From Kluyvera cryocrescens NBRC 102467 (GTDB taxonomy: Bacteria; Pseudomonadota; Gammaproteobacteria; Enterobacterales; Enterobacteriaceae): DNA of 64,000 nt. Positions within the stretch are counted from its first letter, which is position 1; every line of letters begins with the position of its first letter. The notes beneath the pieces are model-generated. The model had not been told where the DNA came from and did not search any database. It saw only the letters and a list, made by a program, of their open reading frames with translations. The position numbers and the translations under genes are program-made. The stretch spans positions 62,001 to 126,000 of the forward strand of contig NZ_BCTM01000010.1 in the NCBI RefSeq assembly GCF_001571285.1, given 5' to 3'. This document shows positions 16,968 to 25,913 of the stretch, piece after piece.

Positions 16968-18554
16968 TTATTGTTGGTAGATTTTTGATAAATCCTGGAA
17001 CATATAGACCGGTTTCGGCTCGGCTTCTTTGGTGCCACCGAAACGTTTATCCACCGCCACCACCGCGTTGGTGTAGGCAATTGGGTAGTAGGTCATGTCG
17101 GTGGCAACGACCTGTTGGATCTGCTTGTAGATTTCACCGCGTTTAGCGCTGTCCGTTTCGACCGCGCCTTTGTCCCACAGCGCATCGAACTGCGGATTTT
17201 TGTAGTGTGCGTAGTTGTAGGCTTCATTGCTCATAAACAGCGACTTATAGCCGTCCGGCTCCGCCCCCATGATGTAACCACCAAGGCTCAGCTCGTAGGC
17301 GGTGTTGTTCATATCCAGGCTACGCTGTGACATGGCGTTGGCATCCAGCGGCATCAGCTCGACGTTGAGCCCCAGCGCTTTCAGCTGCTGCTGAATATAC
17401 AGCCCCATGCTTTCCTGCGTTTTATTGGTATTGATATAGGCCAGGCGCAGCTTCAGATCGCTTGGCGTTCCAGAGGCTTTCAGCAGGTCTTTGGCTTTTT
17501 GCAGGTCGTAGGCGTACTGCTCGACATCGTCAGAATGGTACAGCGTATCCGGCGTCAGGAAGGAGGTTGCCGGTTTCGCGTAGTCCGTTGAAGTGAATGC
17601 GGTGGTGACCAGATCGTTTTTATTAATCGCATAGGCAATCGCCTGGCGCAGTTCTTTGCTTTTCAGCGCCGGCACGTTCTGGTTAAAGGTCATGTACGCC
17701 AGACGCCCTTCCGGGTAGACCACAAAGTTGAATTTATCGGTCTTAGTCAGACGGGAAACGTCCTGTGGGTCGACCATCTTGAGGTTGATTTCACCGTTTT
17801 GCAGCGCCAGGTTCGCCGAGTTGCTGTCTTTGGCAAAACGGTAGGTCACGGAATCCAGCTTAGCTTTGCCATTCCAGTAATCGTCGAAACGCGTCAGGGC
17901 ATAGTACTGACCCGCGCGATACTCTTTAAATTTGAACGGCCCGGATCCCACCGGCGCATCGTTTTTGCTGCTTTTTTCCAGATCGCTTTCATTCGCGAAA
18001 ACGTGCTGCGGGATCGGATAGATCTGCACCAGTGTTCCCACAAACGCCGCGCTCACCTGCGGCAGGGTAAATTTCACGGTGAGATCGTCAACTTTGCTCA
18101 CCTGCACCGGTTTACCGCCAAACATAAACATGCTGCGGAAGAAGCTGTGCTGTTTTTCATCCAGCAGCTTATCGAAGGTGAAGACTACGTCAGCGGCGGT
18201 GATCGGCTGACCATCCTGCCATTTCAGATTCGGTTTGAGCTTGAGGATATAGCTCAGGTTGTCGGCGGATGGTTCCAGGCTTTCCGCCAGGTCCCACTCA
18301 ATTTTGCCGTCGTTATAGCTATACAGCGGTGCGTACAGCGCCTGCATGATGGTCAGCGTGGTCCGGTCGCTGGCGTAAATCGGATTCACTGCCAGCGGGT
18401 CGCCGGAGGTAATGCCAATAATGAGCGAGCCCCCCTCTTTGGCTGCGGTGCTGGCGGCCGGCGCATTGGCGGTATCTTTATTTTTGGCATCGTCACAACC
18501 GGTGAGCCCCAACGCCAATGAAATGAAGGCCGCGGGAATGAAAAATTTACGCAT
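16968..18554 (-). CDS. Periplasmic solute-binding lipoprotein, family 5 (DppA/OppA type)
   Basis: 528 aa. The signal sequence ends in a lipobox LTGC with Cys20, so the mature protein is anchored to a membrane by lipid; the following DD suggests inner-membrane retention under the usual +2 rule. The SBP_bac_5 body has LEPSADNLSYILKLKPNLKW and TAADVVFTFDKLLD, the extracellular binding-protein family 5 signatures. It is first in the operon and directly upstream of the two permease genes. Family members bind peptides, nickel, heme, glutathione or bile salts; the ligand cannot be read from the sequence. Confidence 0.88.
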   Translation of the reverse strand: MRKFFIPAAFISLALGLTGCDDAKNKDTANAPAASTAAKEGGSLIIGITSGDPLAVNPIYASDRTTLTIMQALYAPLYSYNDGKIEWDLAESLEPSADNLSYILKLKPNLKWQDGQPITAADVVFTFDKLLDEKQHSFFRSMFMFGGKPVQVSKVDDLTVKFTLPQVSAAFVGTLVQIYPIPQHVFANESDLEKSSKNDAPVGSGPFKFKEYRAGQYYALTRFDDYWNGKAKLDSVTYRFAKDSNSANLALQNGEINLKMVDPQDVSRLTKTDKFNFVVYPEGRLAYMTFNQNVPALKSKELRQAIAYAINKNDLVTTAFTSTDYAKPATSFLTPDTLYHSDDVEQYAYDLQKAKDLLKASGTPSDLKLRLAYINTNKTQESMGLYIQQQLKALGLNVELMPLDANAMSQRSLDMNNTAYELSLGGYIMGAEPDGYKSLFMSNEAYNYAHYKNPQFDALWDKGAVETDSAKRGEIYKQIQQVVATDMTYYPIAYTNAVVAVDKRFGGTKEAEPKPVYMFQDLSKIYQQ

Positions 18555-19012
18555 ACGTCATTAACTCCTTACCCTTTAAAATTATTATTTTTGCCAACAA
18601 ATAAACCGACAGACCCGGTGGTCAATATCCGTTTCAACGGCACGATAATGGCTGTATATCTGGTTTTATTTTTAACCTGGTATATAAGCGCCATTCTCAT
18701 TTAGTAAGCAATTGAATACCCTTCACGTTGTTAACCTCTTCACACTTCCTCTAATAAGAGAAAAGTCAGTATTTACAGTCAGATAACTCTCTACTGTAGC
18801 CAACATGAAATAAAAAATGGGAGTAGTTGAGGAGCGAAATTATAACCAGCTGATGTGTAACAAAAAAGCGGGAATGGCGGGGGAAGCTAGACGTTTTTTA
18901 GCTAAGGAAAGTTGAAAATAAACTATGCAAAGGGCGGCCAGCGCCGCCCTTTCATTCACCCATCCTTCATACCGCCAATGCTGAAGCCGCGTGAAGGATG
19001 ATGTGTTGACGA
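18555..19012. other. 458-bp gap holding the ABC operon promoter and the porin terminator
   Basis: The part next to the binding-protein gene is AT-rich and should contain its promoter; no consensus operator was recognised. No ORF with a credible start is present. The far end has the terminator hairpin at 18929-18952. Confidence 0.6.
18929..18952 (-). terminator. Terminator after the porin gene
   Basis: AAAGGGCGGC (18929-18938) pairs perfectly with GCCGCCCTTT (18943-18952) around a 4-nt loop. On the minus strand it is followed by a T-rich stretch (GCATAGTTTATTTTC). Confidence 0.7.
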
Positions 19013-20155
19013 TTAGAAATCGTAACGCAGACGCACCAGGTTCATATCGCCCAGGTCATCGGTGCTGGAGGTAAAGACGTGTTCATAGTCAACACGGAAA
19101 CCGTAATCCAGCTGGAAGCTGATACCCACACCGTTATCGATGCGCTGGTAGTTGCGACCATTTACGTATTCAATACGGTCACCCATGAAGTATGGCTGAA
19201 CGGATTTAAGCGCGTATTGGCCAACCGGGATTTTGTAACCCGCGAAGTATTCCACACCCCATGCATCACCGGCGAAGTAGTCGTGAACGGACGATTTCTT
19301 GGTGGTCATGAAGTTCTGATACCAGCCACCGCCAACGGAGAAGGTCCAGTTGTCAGGCGTCCAGCTCAGTGCGGTACCAACGATGTTCTGATCGTAGGTT
19401 TTGCCTTCGCTGTTGTTGATGTTGCTCATATCCGCACGGGTATAGTTCCATGCAGTACCCCAGGAAAGATCGTCGGTGATGTGGTAATCCACACCCAGTG
19501 AACCGCCGCCTTTACGTTTGTACATCAGGCCATTGTTCAGGTTCAGATCATCGCTGAACAGGTAGGAAGCGTAGAGATCAACATCGCCTACGGTTTTCTT
19601 ATATTTCAGAGATTTACGGGTACGGTAAGAACCATCGTAGTCACCGTTGATACCGTTACCTGGCGCCTGACCAATCATGTCATAGTCCCAGATATCGGTT
19701 TTCGCACCGACCACATCATAGTAGATGCTGTTCTGTTGGCCGAAGGTCAGCGTACCCCAGGTATCGCTCTTCAGGCCGGTGTAAAGCATACGACGGGTGG
19801 TGTCGTTTGCGCCTTCGGCGTAGTGGTTATCCCAGTCGAAGACCGCAGGAATATTCACGCCCAGTTCGTAGTAGCTGACCCAGCTAATATCGTCGAACAG
19901 GTAGTAATCTGCTGCGAAACGGAAACGAGTGCCGCCATCGAAGCCATTACGTTTGTAAGAGCCTTTGTCGCCATCACCGGTCATCATGTTGAATTGCGGA
20001 CGGATACTCCCGCCGACGGTGAAGTTCAGACGGCTCAGCGGATTACCAGCCTGAGGATCCTGCTTGAGCAGGGTAATTTCAGCCTGGGATGCGAAAGACG
20101 TCAATGCCACTGCAGCACCGATCGATAACGCCAGTGCTTTCATTTTTATAGTCAT
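19013..20155 (-). CDS. Outer-membrane porin (Gram-negative porin superfamily)
   Basis: 380 aa. The signal peptide is MTIKMKALALSIGAAVALTS... with probable cleavage after ASQA (residue 25). The mature protein is rich in alternating aromatic/polar strands and ends LRYDF, the C-terminal Phe signal for BAM-assisted insertion. It does not look like OmpC/OmpF/PhoE (no MKVKVLALLVPAL-type start), and I cannot give it a standard name. The ATG at 20155 has AAGGAA upstream. It is on the same strand as the peptide ABC operon that begins 458 bp downstream, so it may serve as the outer-membrane entry for that system, although a terminator separates them. Confidence 0.82.
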   Translation of the reverse strand: MTIKMKALALSIGAAVALTSFASQAEITLLKQDPQAGNPLSRLNFTVGGSIRPQFNMMTGDGDKGSYKRNGFDGGTRFRFAADYYLFDDISWVSYYELGVNIPAVFDWDNHYAEGANDTTRRMLYTGLKSDTWGTLTFGQQNSIYYDVVGAKTDIWDYDMIGQAPGNGINGDYDGSYRTRKSLKYKKTVGDVDLYASYLFSDDLNLNNGLMYKRKGGGSLGVDYHITDDLSWGTAWNYTRADMSNINNSEGKTYDQNIVGTALSWTPDNWTFSVGGGWYQNFMTTKKSSVHDYFAGDAWGVEYFAGYKIPVGQYALKSVQPYFMGDRIEYVNGRNYQRIDNGVGISFQLDYGFRVDYEHVFTSSTDDLGDMNLVRLRYDF

Positions 20156-20405
20156 TATTTTTCCTTGATAGATTTTGAGCCAACTATCTGGCTAACAAAT
20201 ATTATCGTTTATTAATAAATTGCACCTCGCTGATTTTTAATGAAACGTGCGCTTTAGCTTTCCAGATTTACCGAATGGTGCCGTAAAAGAGGCAAATTGA
20301 TGAAAGGATGGGCAATTTTATGCCCCTTAGCGCAACGATTGCAGAGAGTTTATCGGCCAATGGGACGGTTTTCCCGTGACCATCTCGTGGAGACGAATGA
20401 AGAGA

Positions 20406-20432
20406 GACGCTTATCCTGCCCGGATAAGCGTC
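20406..20432 (-). terminator. Hairpin downstream of ybbP
   Basis: GACGCTTATCC (20406-20416) and GGATAAGCGTC (20422-20432) form an 11-bp perfect stem with a 5-nt loop, 20 bp past the ybbP stop. It lacks a good T-run. It resembles REP-type 3' hairpins that protect transcripts. Confidence 0.5.
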
Positions 20433-20451
20433 ATAACAGGACACGCCCGAG

Positions 20452-22866
20452 TTAGCTAGAGAACTGGCGGAACAGCGCCCGACCTTTCAGTAAACGCAGC
20501 CCCAGCCCGCCGCCGCACAGCGAAAGCAATAGCGCCCCGCACACCGGCAGCGCCACCCACAAGCGCCAATCCGGCGACCATGGGAAATCAAACACCTTGC
20601 TTTGCAGCAGAGCCAGCGCGGTTTCCGCCCCGATGGCTGCCACCAGGCCTGAAATCGCGCCGAGTAGCGCAAACTCAGCCCACAGCGTGGCGCGCAGCAG
20701 CGATTTGCTGGCGCCCAGCGTACGATAAACCACCAGCTCCTGATGACGCTGGCGCATCCCCACCTGCACCTGCGCCAACAGCAGCAGCACGCCACAGGCG
20801 GTCACCAGCACCACCATCACCTCCAGCGCCCGGCTGACCTGCGCCAGCACCTGGCCCACCTGCTTCAGAATGGCGCCGATATCCAACAGACTGACCGTTG
20901 GAAACTCACGGTTGAGCTGGGTTAACAGTGACGTATCGCGATCCCAGCGGAAGCTGGTCAGCCAACTTTGCGGCTGGCCGTCCAGCGCACCGTCAGGGAA
21001 AATAAAGAAGAAGTTTGGCCGCAGACTCTCCCAGTCCACTTTACGAATGCTGCTGACCGTAGCGGTAAAGTCCTGAGTATCGCCGGTAAAGGTGACGCTA
21101 TCACCGAGAGCAATATTCAACCGCTGCGCCAGCCCCTCTTCAATCGACACCTCCCCGGCTTTCGGCGGCCACATCCCCGCCACCAGTGGATTATGCTCCG
21201 GCCGCTGATTTTGCCAGGTTAAGTTCAGCTCGCGGTTCAGCGACTCATCTTTATTGCCTTCGGTGCTGTGCCCATCTATCTGCGTCAGACGGGCGCGCAC
21301 AATCGGGTAGAACGCCGCGGGGATCACCTGATGTTCGGCGAGGAAAGTTTTCACCTCACTCACCTGCTCCGGTGCAATGTTAATCAGGAAGTAGTTCGGG
21401 CTTTCCGGCGGCAGTTGCTGCTGCCAGCGGTCCAGCAGATCGCCGCGTAACACCAGCAGCAGCGCCAACAGCATAAATGACAGCGAGAAAGCCGCCAGTT
21501 GGCTCAACGTTGACCACGGCTGGCGCAGCAGGCGATTAACCGCCAGACGCAACGGCAGCGCGCGCAGCGTGAGGCGCTTCAGCACTTTCAGCAGCAGCCA
21601 GCCCACCAGCCCGCACAGCGCCGCCAGCACCACGGCCCCCGCCAGAACCGACCACAGCAGCGGGCTGGCGCCCATCAGCCACGCCAGAAGTGCCACGGTA
21701 ATCACGCAAACCACCGGCAGATAGATTTTCAGCGGCCAGACGTTGGCTACCATATCCTGACGCAACACGCGCAGGGGCTGCGTCGCCAGCAATAAACGAT
21801 AAGGGCGCAGCCCCACCAACAGCGAAATCACCGCCATCGACCCTACGGCCCATAGCCACGGCCAGGCGCTGGCGGCCGGTAATGCCGCCGGCAGTACCGG
21901 TTTTAACAGCGTCAGCAGAATTGACTCAAACAGCAGCCCCATCGCGCCGCCCGCCAGCGCCGACAGCGCCAGCAGCAGCACCCACTGGCCGATAATCAGC
22001 TTGCGCAGCTGCGCCCGACCGGCGCCCAGGGTTTTCAGGATAGCCACCAGATCGTAACGACTGCGGCAGTAATGTCCCATCGCTACGGCCACGGCGGCCA
22101 CCGCCAGCAGCAGCGTGAGCAGGGCCGACAGCAGTAAAAACTGCTGCGATCGCTGCAGTGATTTGCCTAACGCGCCATCGTCTTGATTTGGCCCAATCCA
22201 GCGATGTTCCGGTTTAAGCTGCGGCAGCAGCCAGCTTTCGTAGCTCGCCAGCTGCGTTGGCGTTCCGGCAAACTTATAGTTCCAGCTCACCCGGCTGCCG
22301 GGCTGTACCGCGCCAGTTTTCGCCACATCAGCCATATTCATCATCAGCCGTGGCGCCATCTGGAAGGGATTAAAGCCGCTGTCCGGCTCCTGTACCACTT
22401 CCCCAGCGATCCGCAGCGTGGCATCGCCGACGTCAATATTGTCGCCGGTTTTCAAATTGAGCAGCGCCATCAGACGCGGTGCCATCAGCACCGTACCGGC
22501 CTGCGGTTTGACGTTCTCCGGCAGCGTTTGCAGCTCGCCGTACAGCGGATAGCTATCATCCACCGCTTTAACGTCCGCGAGCTGCGGCGTGTCGCCCGAC
22601 CAGGTCATGGTGGAAAAGTTCATCTGTTCCCCCACCGTCAGCCCCAGGGAGCGTGCCTTATTCAGCCACTCAGCCGGCACTTCACGCGAACTGCGCAGCG
22701 CCCGGTCACCGGCCATATAGTCACGGCTTTGCTGATTGAGCCCTTTATCCATACGGTCGCTGATGCTGCCCAGCGCCAGCACGCAGGCCACCGCCAGGCT
22801 GAGCGCCAGCCAGACAATCAGTAGCGATGGCGACCGCCATTCGCGCCAGAACCAGCGTAGGATCAT
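20452..22866 (-). CDS. ybbP: ABC transporter permease YbbP (FtsX-like/MacB family)
   Basis: 804 aa, the E. coli length. It has an N-terminal helix (LLIVWLALSLAVACVLAL), a large periplasmic domain, and blocks of helices around 255-420 and in the C-terminal third, the pattern of FtsX/MacB-type permeases. With YbbA it forms a type VII (MacB-like) ABC system of unknown substrate, by analogy with lipoprotein or substrate-release transporters. Its start overlaps the ybbA stop by 4 bp, so the two are coupled. In K-12 the neighbour downstream is rhsD; here it is the porin/ABC islet. Confidence 0.94.
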   Translation of the reverse strand: MILRWFWREWRSPSLLIVWLALSLAVACVLALGSISDRMDKGLNQQSRDYMAGDRALRSSREVPAEWLNKARSLGLTVGEQMNFSTMTWSGDTPQLADVKAVDDSYPLYGELQTLPENVKPQAGTVLMAPRLMALLNLKTGDNIDVGDATLRIAGEVVQEPDSGFNPFQMAPRLMMNMADVAKTGAVQPGSRVSWNYKFAGTPTQLASYESWLLPQLKPEHRWIGPNQDDGALGKSLQRSQQFLLLSALLTLLLAVAAVAVAMGHYCRSRYDLVAILKTLGAGRAQLRKLIIGQWVLLLALSALAGGAMGLLFESILLTLLKPVLPAALPAASAWPWLWAVGSMAVISLLVGLRPYRLLLATQPLRVLRQDMVANVWPLKIYLPVVCVITVALLAWLMGASPLLWSVLAGAVVLAALCGLVGWLLLKVLKRLTLRALPLRLAVNRLLRQPWSTLSQLAAFSLSFMLLALLLVLRGDLLDRWQQQLPPESPNYFLINIAPEQVSEVKTFLAEHQVIPAAFYPIVRARLTQIDGHSTEGNKDESLNRELNLTWQNQRPEHNPLVAGMWPPKAGEVSIEEGLAQRLNIALGDSVTFTGDTQDFTATVSSIRKVDWESLRPNFFFIFPDGALDGQPQSWLTSFRWDRDTSLLTQLNREFPTVSLLDIGAILKQVGQVLAQVSRALEVMVVLVTACGVLLLLAQVQVGMRQRHQELVVYRTLGASKSLLRATLWAEFALLGAISGLVAAIGAETALALLQSKVFDFPWSPDWRLWVALPVCGALLLSLCGGGLGLRLLKGRALFRQFSS

Positions 22867-23549
22867 GCTTCCTCCCGCAGTTGCCCATCGACCAGACGCA
22901 GGCGACGATCGCAGCGTGCCGCCAGCTGCGCATCATGGGTGACCAGAATCAGCGTGGTACCGTGTTCACGGTTCAAGGAAAACAGCAGGTCGGCAATTTT
23001 ATCGCCGGTATGACGGTCAAGGTTGCCGGTAGGTTCATCGGCAAACAGCAGATCGGGCCTGCCGTTAAAGGCGCGCGCCAGCGCCACGCGCTGCTGTTCA
23101 CCGCCGGAAAGCTGCGCCGGAAGATGATGCAGACGCTTACCCAACCCTAACTGCTCAAGCAGCGCTTTCGCCCCCTGGCGGCTTTGGCTGTCGCTTTCAC
23201 CGCGCAGCAGCGCGGGAAGCTCAACGTTTTCCAACGCGTTCAGCGTTGGAATCAACATAAATGATTGAAAGACAAAACCGATATGCTGAGCGCGTAATCG
23301 CGCTCGCGCCTCTTCATCCATTTTCTCCAGCGGATGGCCCAGCAGCTTGACCTCACCGCTGCTGCCGTCATCCAGCCCCGCCAGGATAGCCAACAGCGTC
23401 GACTTACCGGAGCCAGACTCGCCAATTAAAGCAAGGGTTTGCGCCGGTTTGACAATCAGGTTAACTCCGGTAAGGATGGAAAGCTCATGCTCCCCCTGAC
23501 CGACGGATTTCTTAAGATGATGAACTTCAAGTACGTTTTCCGCTGGCAT
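22863..23549 (-). CDS. ybbA: ABC transporter ATPase YbbA (LolD/MacB type)
   Basis: 228 aa. It has the Walker [11 protein letters not shown]-loop [17 protein letters not shown], signature [14 protein letters not shown], Walker [13 protein letters not shown] and switch His in VTHDAQ. The EPTGNLD form is typical of LolD/FtsE/MacB-class ATPases. Its 5' end overlaps the divergent tesA gene by 33 bp, as in E. coli, so the two genes must have promoters inside each other's coding region. Confidence 0.95.
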   Translation of the reverse strand: MPAENVLEVHHLKKSVGQGEHELSILTGVNLIVKPAQTLALIGESGSGKSTLLAILAGLDDGSSGEVKLLGHPLEKMDEEARARLRAQHIGFVFQSFMLIPTLNALENVELPALLRGESDSQSRQGAKALLEQLGLGKRLHHLPAQLSGGEQQRVALARAFNGRPDLLFADEPTGNLDRHTGDKIADLLFSLNREHGTTLILVTHDAQLAARCDRRLRLVDGQLREEA

Positions 23550-24149
23550 TTGCCTGTCCTGTTTTTGATTCTGTTAAGCTTTCGCGCCGCGGCGGCGGAC
23601 ACGCTGTTAGTTCTCGGTGACAGCCTGAGCGCAGGCTATCGCATGGCTGGCAATACCGCCTGGCCTGCCCTGCTAAACGATAAATGGCAGCCAAAAATCT
23701 CGGTCGTCAACGCCAGCATCAGCGGCGACACTGCCCAGCAGGGGCTGGCTCGCCTCCCGGCATTACTCAAGCAGCACCAGCCGCGCTGGGTGTTAGTCGA
23801 ACTTGGCGGCAACGATGGGCTGCGCGGTTTTCCACCGCAGCAGATTGAAGTTACGTTGCGCACGATTTTGCAGCAGCTCAAGGCCGCTGATGTCCAACCG
23901 TTATTAATGCAAATTCGTCTGCCAGCAAACTATGGACGCCGCTATAATGAGGCCTTTAGCGCCGTGTATCCGAAGCTTGCCAGCGAATTCACCGTTCCAC
24001 TGCTGCCCTTCTTTATGGAAGAGGTCTATCTCAAGCCGCAGTGGATGCAGGATGATGGCATCCATCCCAACCGTGACGCCCAGCCGTTTATTCGCGACTG
24101 GATGGCGACACGTCTGGCTCCATTAGTTAATCACGACGCCGGAAAGTAA
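23517..24149 (+). CDS. tesA: Acyl-CoA thioesterase I / protease I / lysophospholipase L1 TesA
   Basis: 210 aa. A 26-residue signal peptide (cleavage after RAAA) precedes a mature SGNH-hydrolase. The nucleophile lies in LGDSLS (mature Ser10), followed by the block GGNDGLRG, and the catalytic Asp/His lie in DDGIHPN. The periplasmic enzyme hydrolyses long-chain acyl thioesters, lysophospholipids and some ester substrates. The start at 23517 (MMNF) matches E. coli; a 26-codon upstream extension lies fully inside ybbA and is rejected. Confidence 0.95.
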   Translation: MMNFKYVFRWHLPVLFLILLSFRAAAADTLLVLGDSLSAGYRMAGNTAWPALLNDKWQPKISVVNASISGDTAQQGLARLPALLKQHQPRWVLVELGGNDGLRGFPPQQIEVTLRTILQQLKAADVQPLLMQIRLPANYGRRYNEAFSAVYPKLASEFTVPLLPFFMEEVYLKPQWMQDDGIHPNRDAQPFIRDWMATRLAPLVNHDAGK

Positions 24150-24171
24150 AGCGGTGTCTTCAGGTAAAGTT

Positions 24172-24939
24172 ATGCAAAAATCGGTCTTAATTACAGGATG
24201 TTCCAGTGGGATTGGTCTCGAAAGCGCACTTGAGCTAAAACGCCAGGGCTTTCGCGTGCTGGCTGCCTGCCGCAAACCCGATGATGTTAAACGCATGGAC
24301 GGCATGGGGTTAACGGGGATTCTCCTCGATCTCGACAGCCCGGAAAGCGTCGATAACGCGGCGGATCAGGTTATTGCCCTGACCAATAACCGCCTGTTTG
24401 GGCTGTTTAATAACGCCGGTTACGGCGTTTATGGGCCGCTGGAGAGCATCAGCCGCGCGCAGATGGTGCAGCAATTTTCCGCCAACTTTTTTGGCGTTCA
24501 TCAGTTGACCATGCGCCTGCTGCCCGCGATTGTGCCGCACGGTGAGGGCCGTATCGTGATGACCTCATCGGTGATGGGACTCATTTCTACCCCAGGTCGT
24601 GGCGCCTATGCCGCCAGCAAATATGCGCTGGAGGCGTGGTCCGATGCGCTGCGCATGGAGCTTCGCCATAGCGGCGTCAAAGTCAGCCTGATCGAGCCCG
24701 GCCCAATTCGCACCCGTTTTACTGAAAACGTCAACCAGACCAGCGACACCGCCGTGGAAAATCCGGGGATCGCCGCGCGCTTTACGCTAGGCCCGGACGC
24801 CGTGGTGGAGAAAGTGCGCCACGCGTTTATTAGCGATAAACCCAAGCTGCGCTATCCGGTCACGCTGGTGACTCATGCCGTCGGCTGGCTAAAACGCCTG
24901 CTACCGACTCGACTGATGGACAAAATTCTGCAGGGCTAA
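24172..24939 (+). CDS. ybbO: Short-chain dehydrogenase/reductase YbbO
   Basis: 255 aa from ATG 24172 (MQKSVLITG); a GTG at 24154 gives a six-residue extension. The Rossmann TGCSSGIG at 8-15, the NNAG motif, and the catalytic Ser and YAASK (Tyr-x-x-x-Lys) are intact. E. coli YbbO has been reported to reduce aldehydes with NADPH. It lies 22 nt after tesA on the same strand, consistent with co-transcription. Confidence 0.92.
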   Translation: MQKSVLITGCSSGIGLESALELKRQGFRVLAACRKPDDVKRMDGMGLTGILLDLDSPESVDNAADQVIALTNNRLFGLFNNAGYGVYGPLESISRAQMVQQFSANFFGVHQLTMRLLPAIVPHGEGRIVMTSSVMGLISTPGRGAYAASKYALEAWSDALRMELRHSGVKVSLIEPGPIRTRFTENVNQTSDTAVENPGIAARFTLGPDAVVEKVRHAFISDKPKLRYPVTLVTHAVGWLKRLLPTRLMDKILQG

Positions 24940-24967
24940 GTTGAAGCGCACGCTTTTGCCCCCATCT
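24940..24967 (+). promoter_or_regulatory. Sigma-32 (heat-shock) promoter of ybbN
   Basis: GTTGAAG and CCCCATCT are separated by 13 bp and match the sigma-32 consensus CTTGAAA-N11-16-CCCCATNT well. The site starts at the ybbO stop codon and ends 30 bp before ybbN. CnoX/YbbN belongs to the heat-shock regulon in E. coli. Confidence 0.75.
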
Positions 24968-24997
24968 CGAATACAAACCGATTATAGGGAATGACTT

Positions 24998-25852
24998 ATG
25001 TCCGTACAGAGTATCGTAAACATCACCGAAGCTAACCTGCACCAGACCCTGGAGCAATCCACCACCGTGCCGGTGCTGTTCTATTTCTGGTCTGAACGCA
25101 GCCAGCACTGCCTGGATCTGACGCCGGTACTGGAGAGCCTGGCCACCCAGTACAACGGTCAGTTTATTCTGGCGAAAGTTGACTGTGATGCCGAGCAGAT
25201 GGTGGCTTCCCAGTTTGGACTGCGCGCCATTCCTACCGTCTATCTGTTCCAGAACGGCCAGCCGGTTGACGGTTTCCAGGGCCCGCAGCCGGAAGAAGCC
25301 ATTCGCGCGCTGCTGGATAAAGTGCTGCCGCGTGAAGAAGAGCTGAAGGCACAGCAGGCGCTGGCGCTGATTCAGGAAGGCAACCACGCCGACGCCCTGC
25401 CGCTGCTGAAAGACGCCTGGCAGCTTTCCGGTCAGGATAGCCAGATTGGCCTGCTGCTGGCGGAAACGCAGATTGCGCTTAACCGTTCCGAAGACGCCGA
25501 AGCGGTGCTGAAAACCATTCCACTGCAGGATCAGGATACCCATTATCAGGGGCTTTTGGCGCAGATTGAACTGCTGAAAAAAGCGGCAGACACTCCGGAA
25601 ATTCAACAGCTGCAACAACAGGTTGAGCAGAACCCGGACGATGCCGAGCTGGCCTCTAAGCTGGCATTACAGCTACATCAGGTGGGGCGTAATGAAGAGG
25701 CGCTGGAGCTGCTGTTCAGCCACCTGCGTAAAGATTTAGGCGCGGCGGATGGCCAGGCGCGCAAAATGCTGCAGGAAATTCTGGCGGCGCTCGGTACCGG
25801 CGATGCGCTGGCGTCGAAGTACCGTCGTCAGCTCTATTCCCTGCTGTACTGA
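24998..25852 (+). CDS. cnoX: Chaperedoxin CnoX (YbbN)
   Basis: 284 aa, same length as in E. coli. A thioredoxin-like domain (about 1-110) carries the altered active site SQHC at 35-38 instead of CxxC, so it cannot do normal thiol-disulfide exchange. A C-terminal TPR region with the helix repeats [17 protein letters not shown] and [21 protein letters not shown] follows. CnoX binds substrates under oxidative stress and hands them to GroEL/ES or DnaK. A heat-shock promoter lies upstream. Confidence 0.95.
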   Translation: MSVQSIVNITEANLHQTLEQSTTVPVLFYFWSERSQHCLDLTPVLESLATQYNGQFILAKVDCDAEQMVASQFGLRAIPTVYLFQNGQPVDGFQGPQPEEAIRALLDKVLPREEELKAQQALALIQEGNHADALPLLKDAWQLSGQDSQIGLLLAETQIALNRSEDAEAVLKTIPLQDQDTHYQGLLAQIELLKKAADTPEIQQLQQQVEQNPDDAELASKLALQLHQVGRNEEALELLFSHLRKDLGAADGQARKMLQEILAALGTGDALASKYRRQLYSLLY

Positions 25853-25879
25853 TTGCTCGTCTGAACGATTACACGTTCA

Positions 25880-25907
25880 TCGCCCGGACGACACATAGTC
25901 CGGGCGA
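25880..25907. terminator. Bidirectional hairpin between ybbN and fetB
   Basis: TCGCCCGGAC (25880-25889) pairs with GTCCGGGCGA (25898-25907) around an 8-nt loop, between convergent genes. T-runs are weak on both sides. Confidence 0.55.
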
Positions 25908-25913
25908 AATCCC

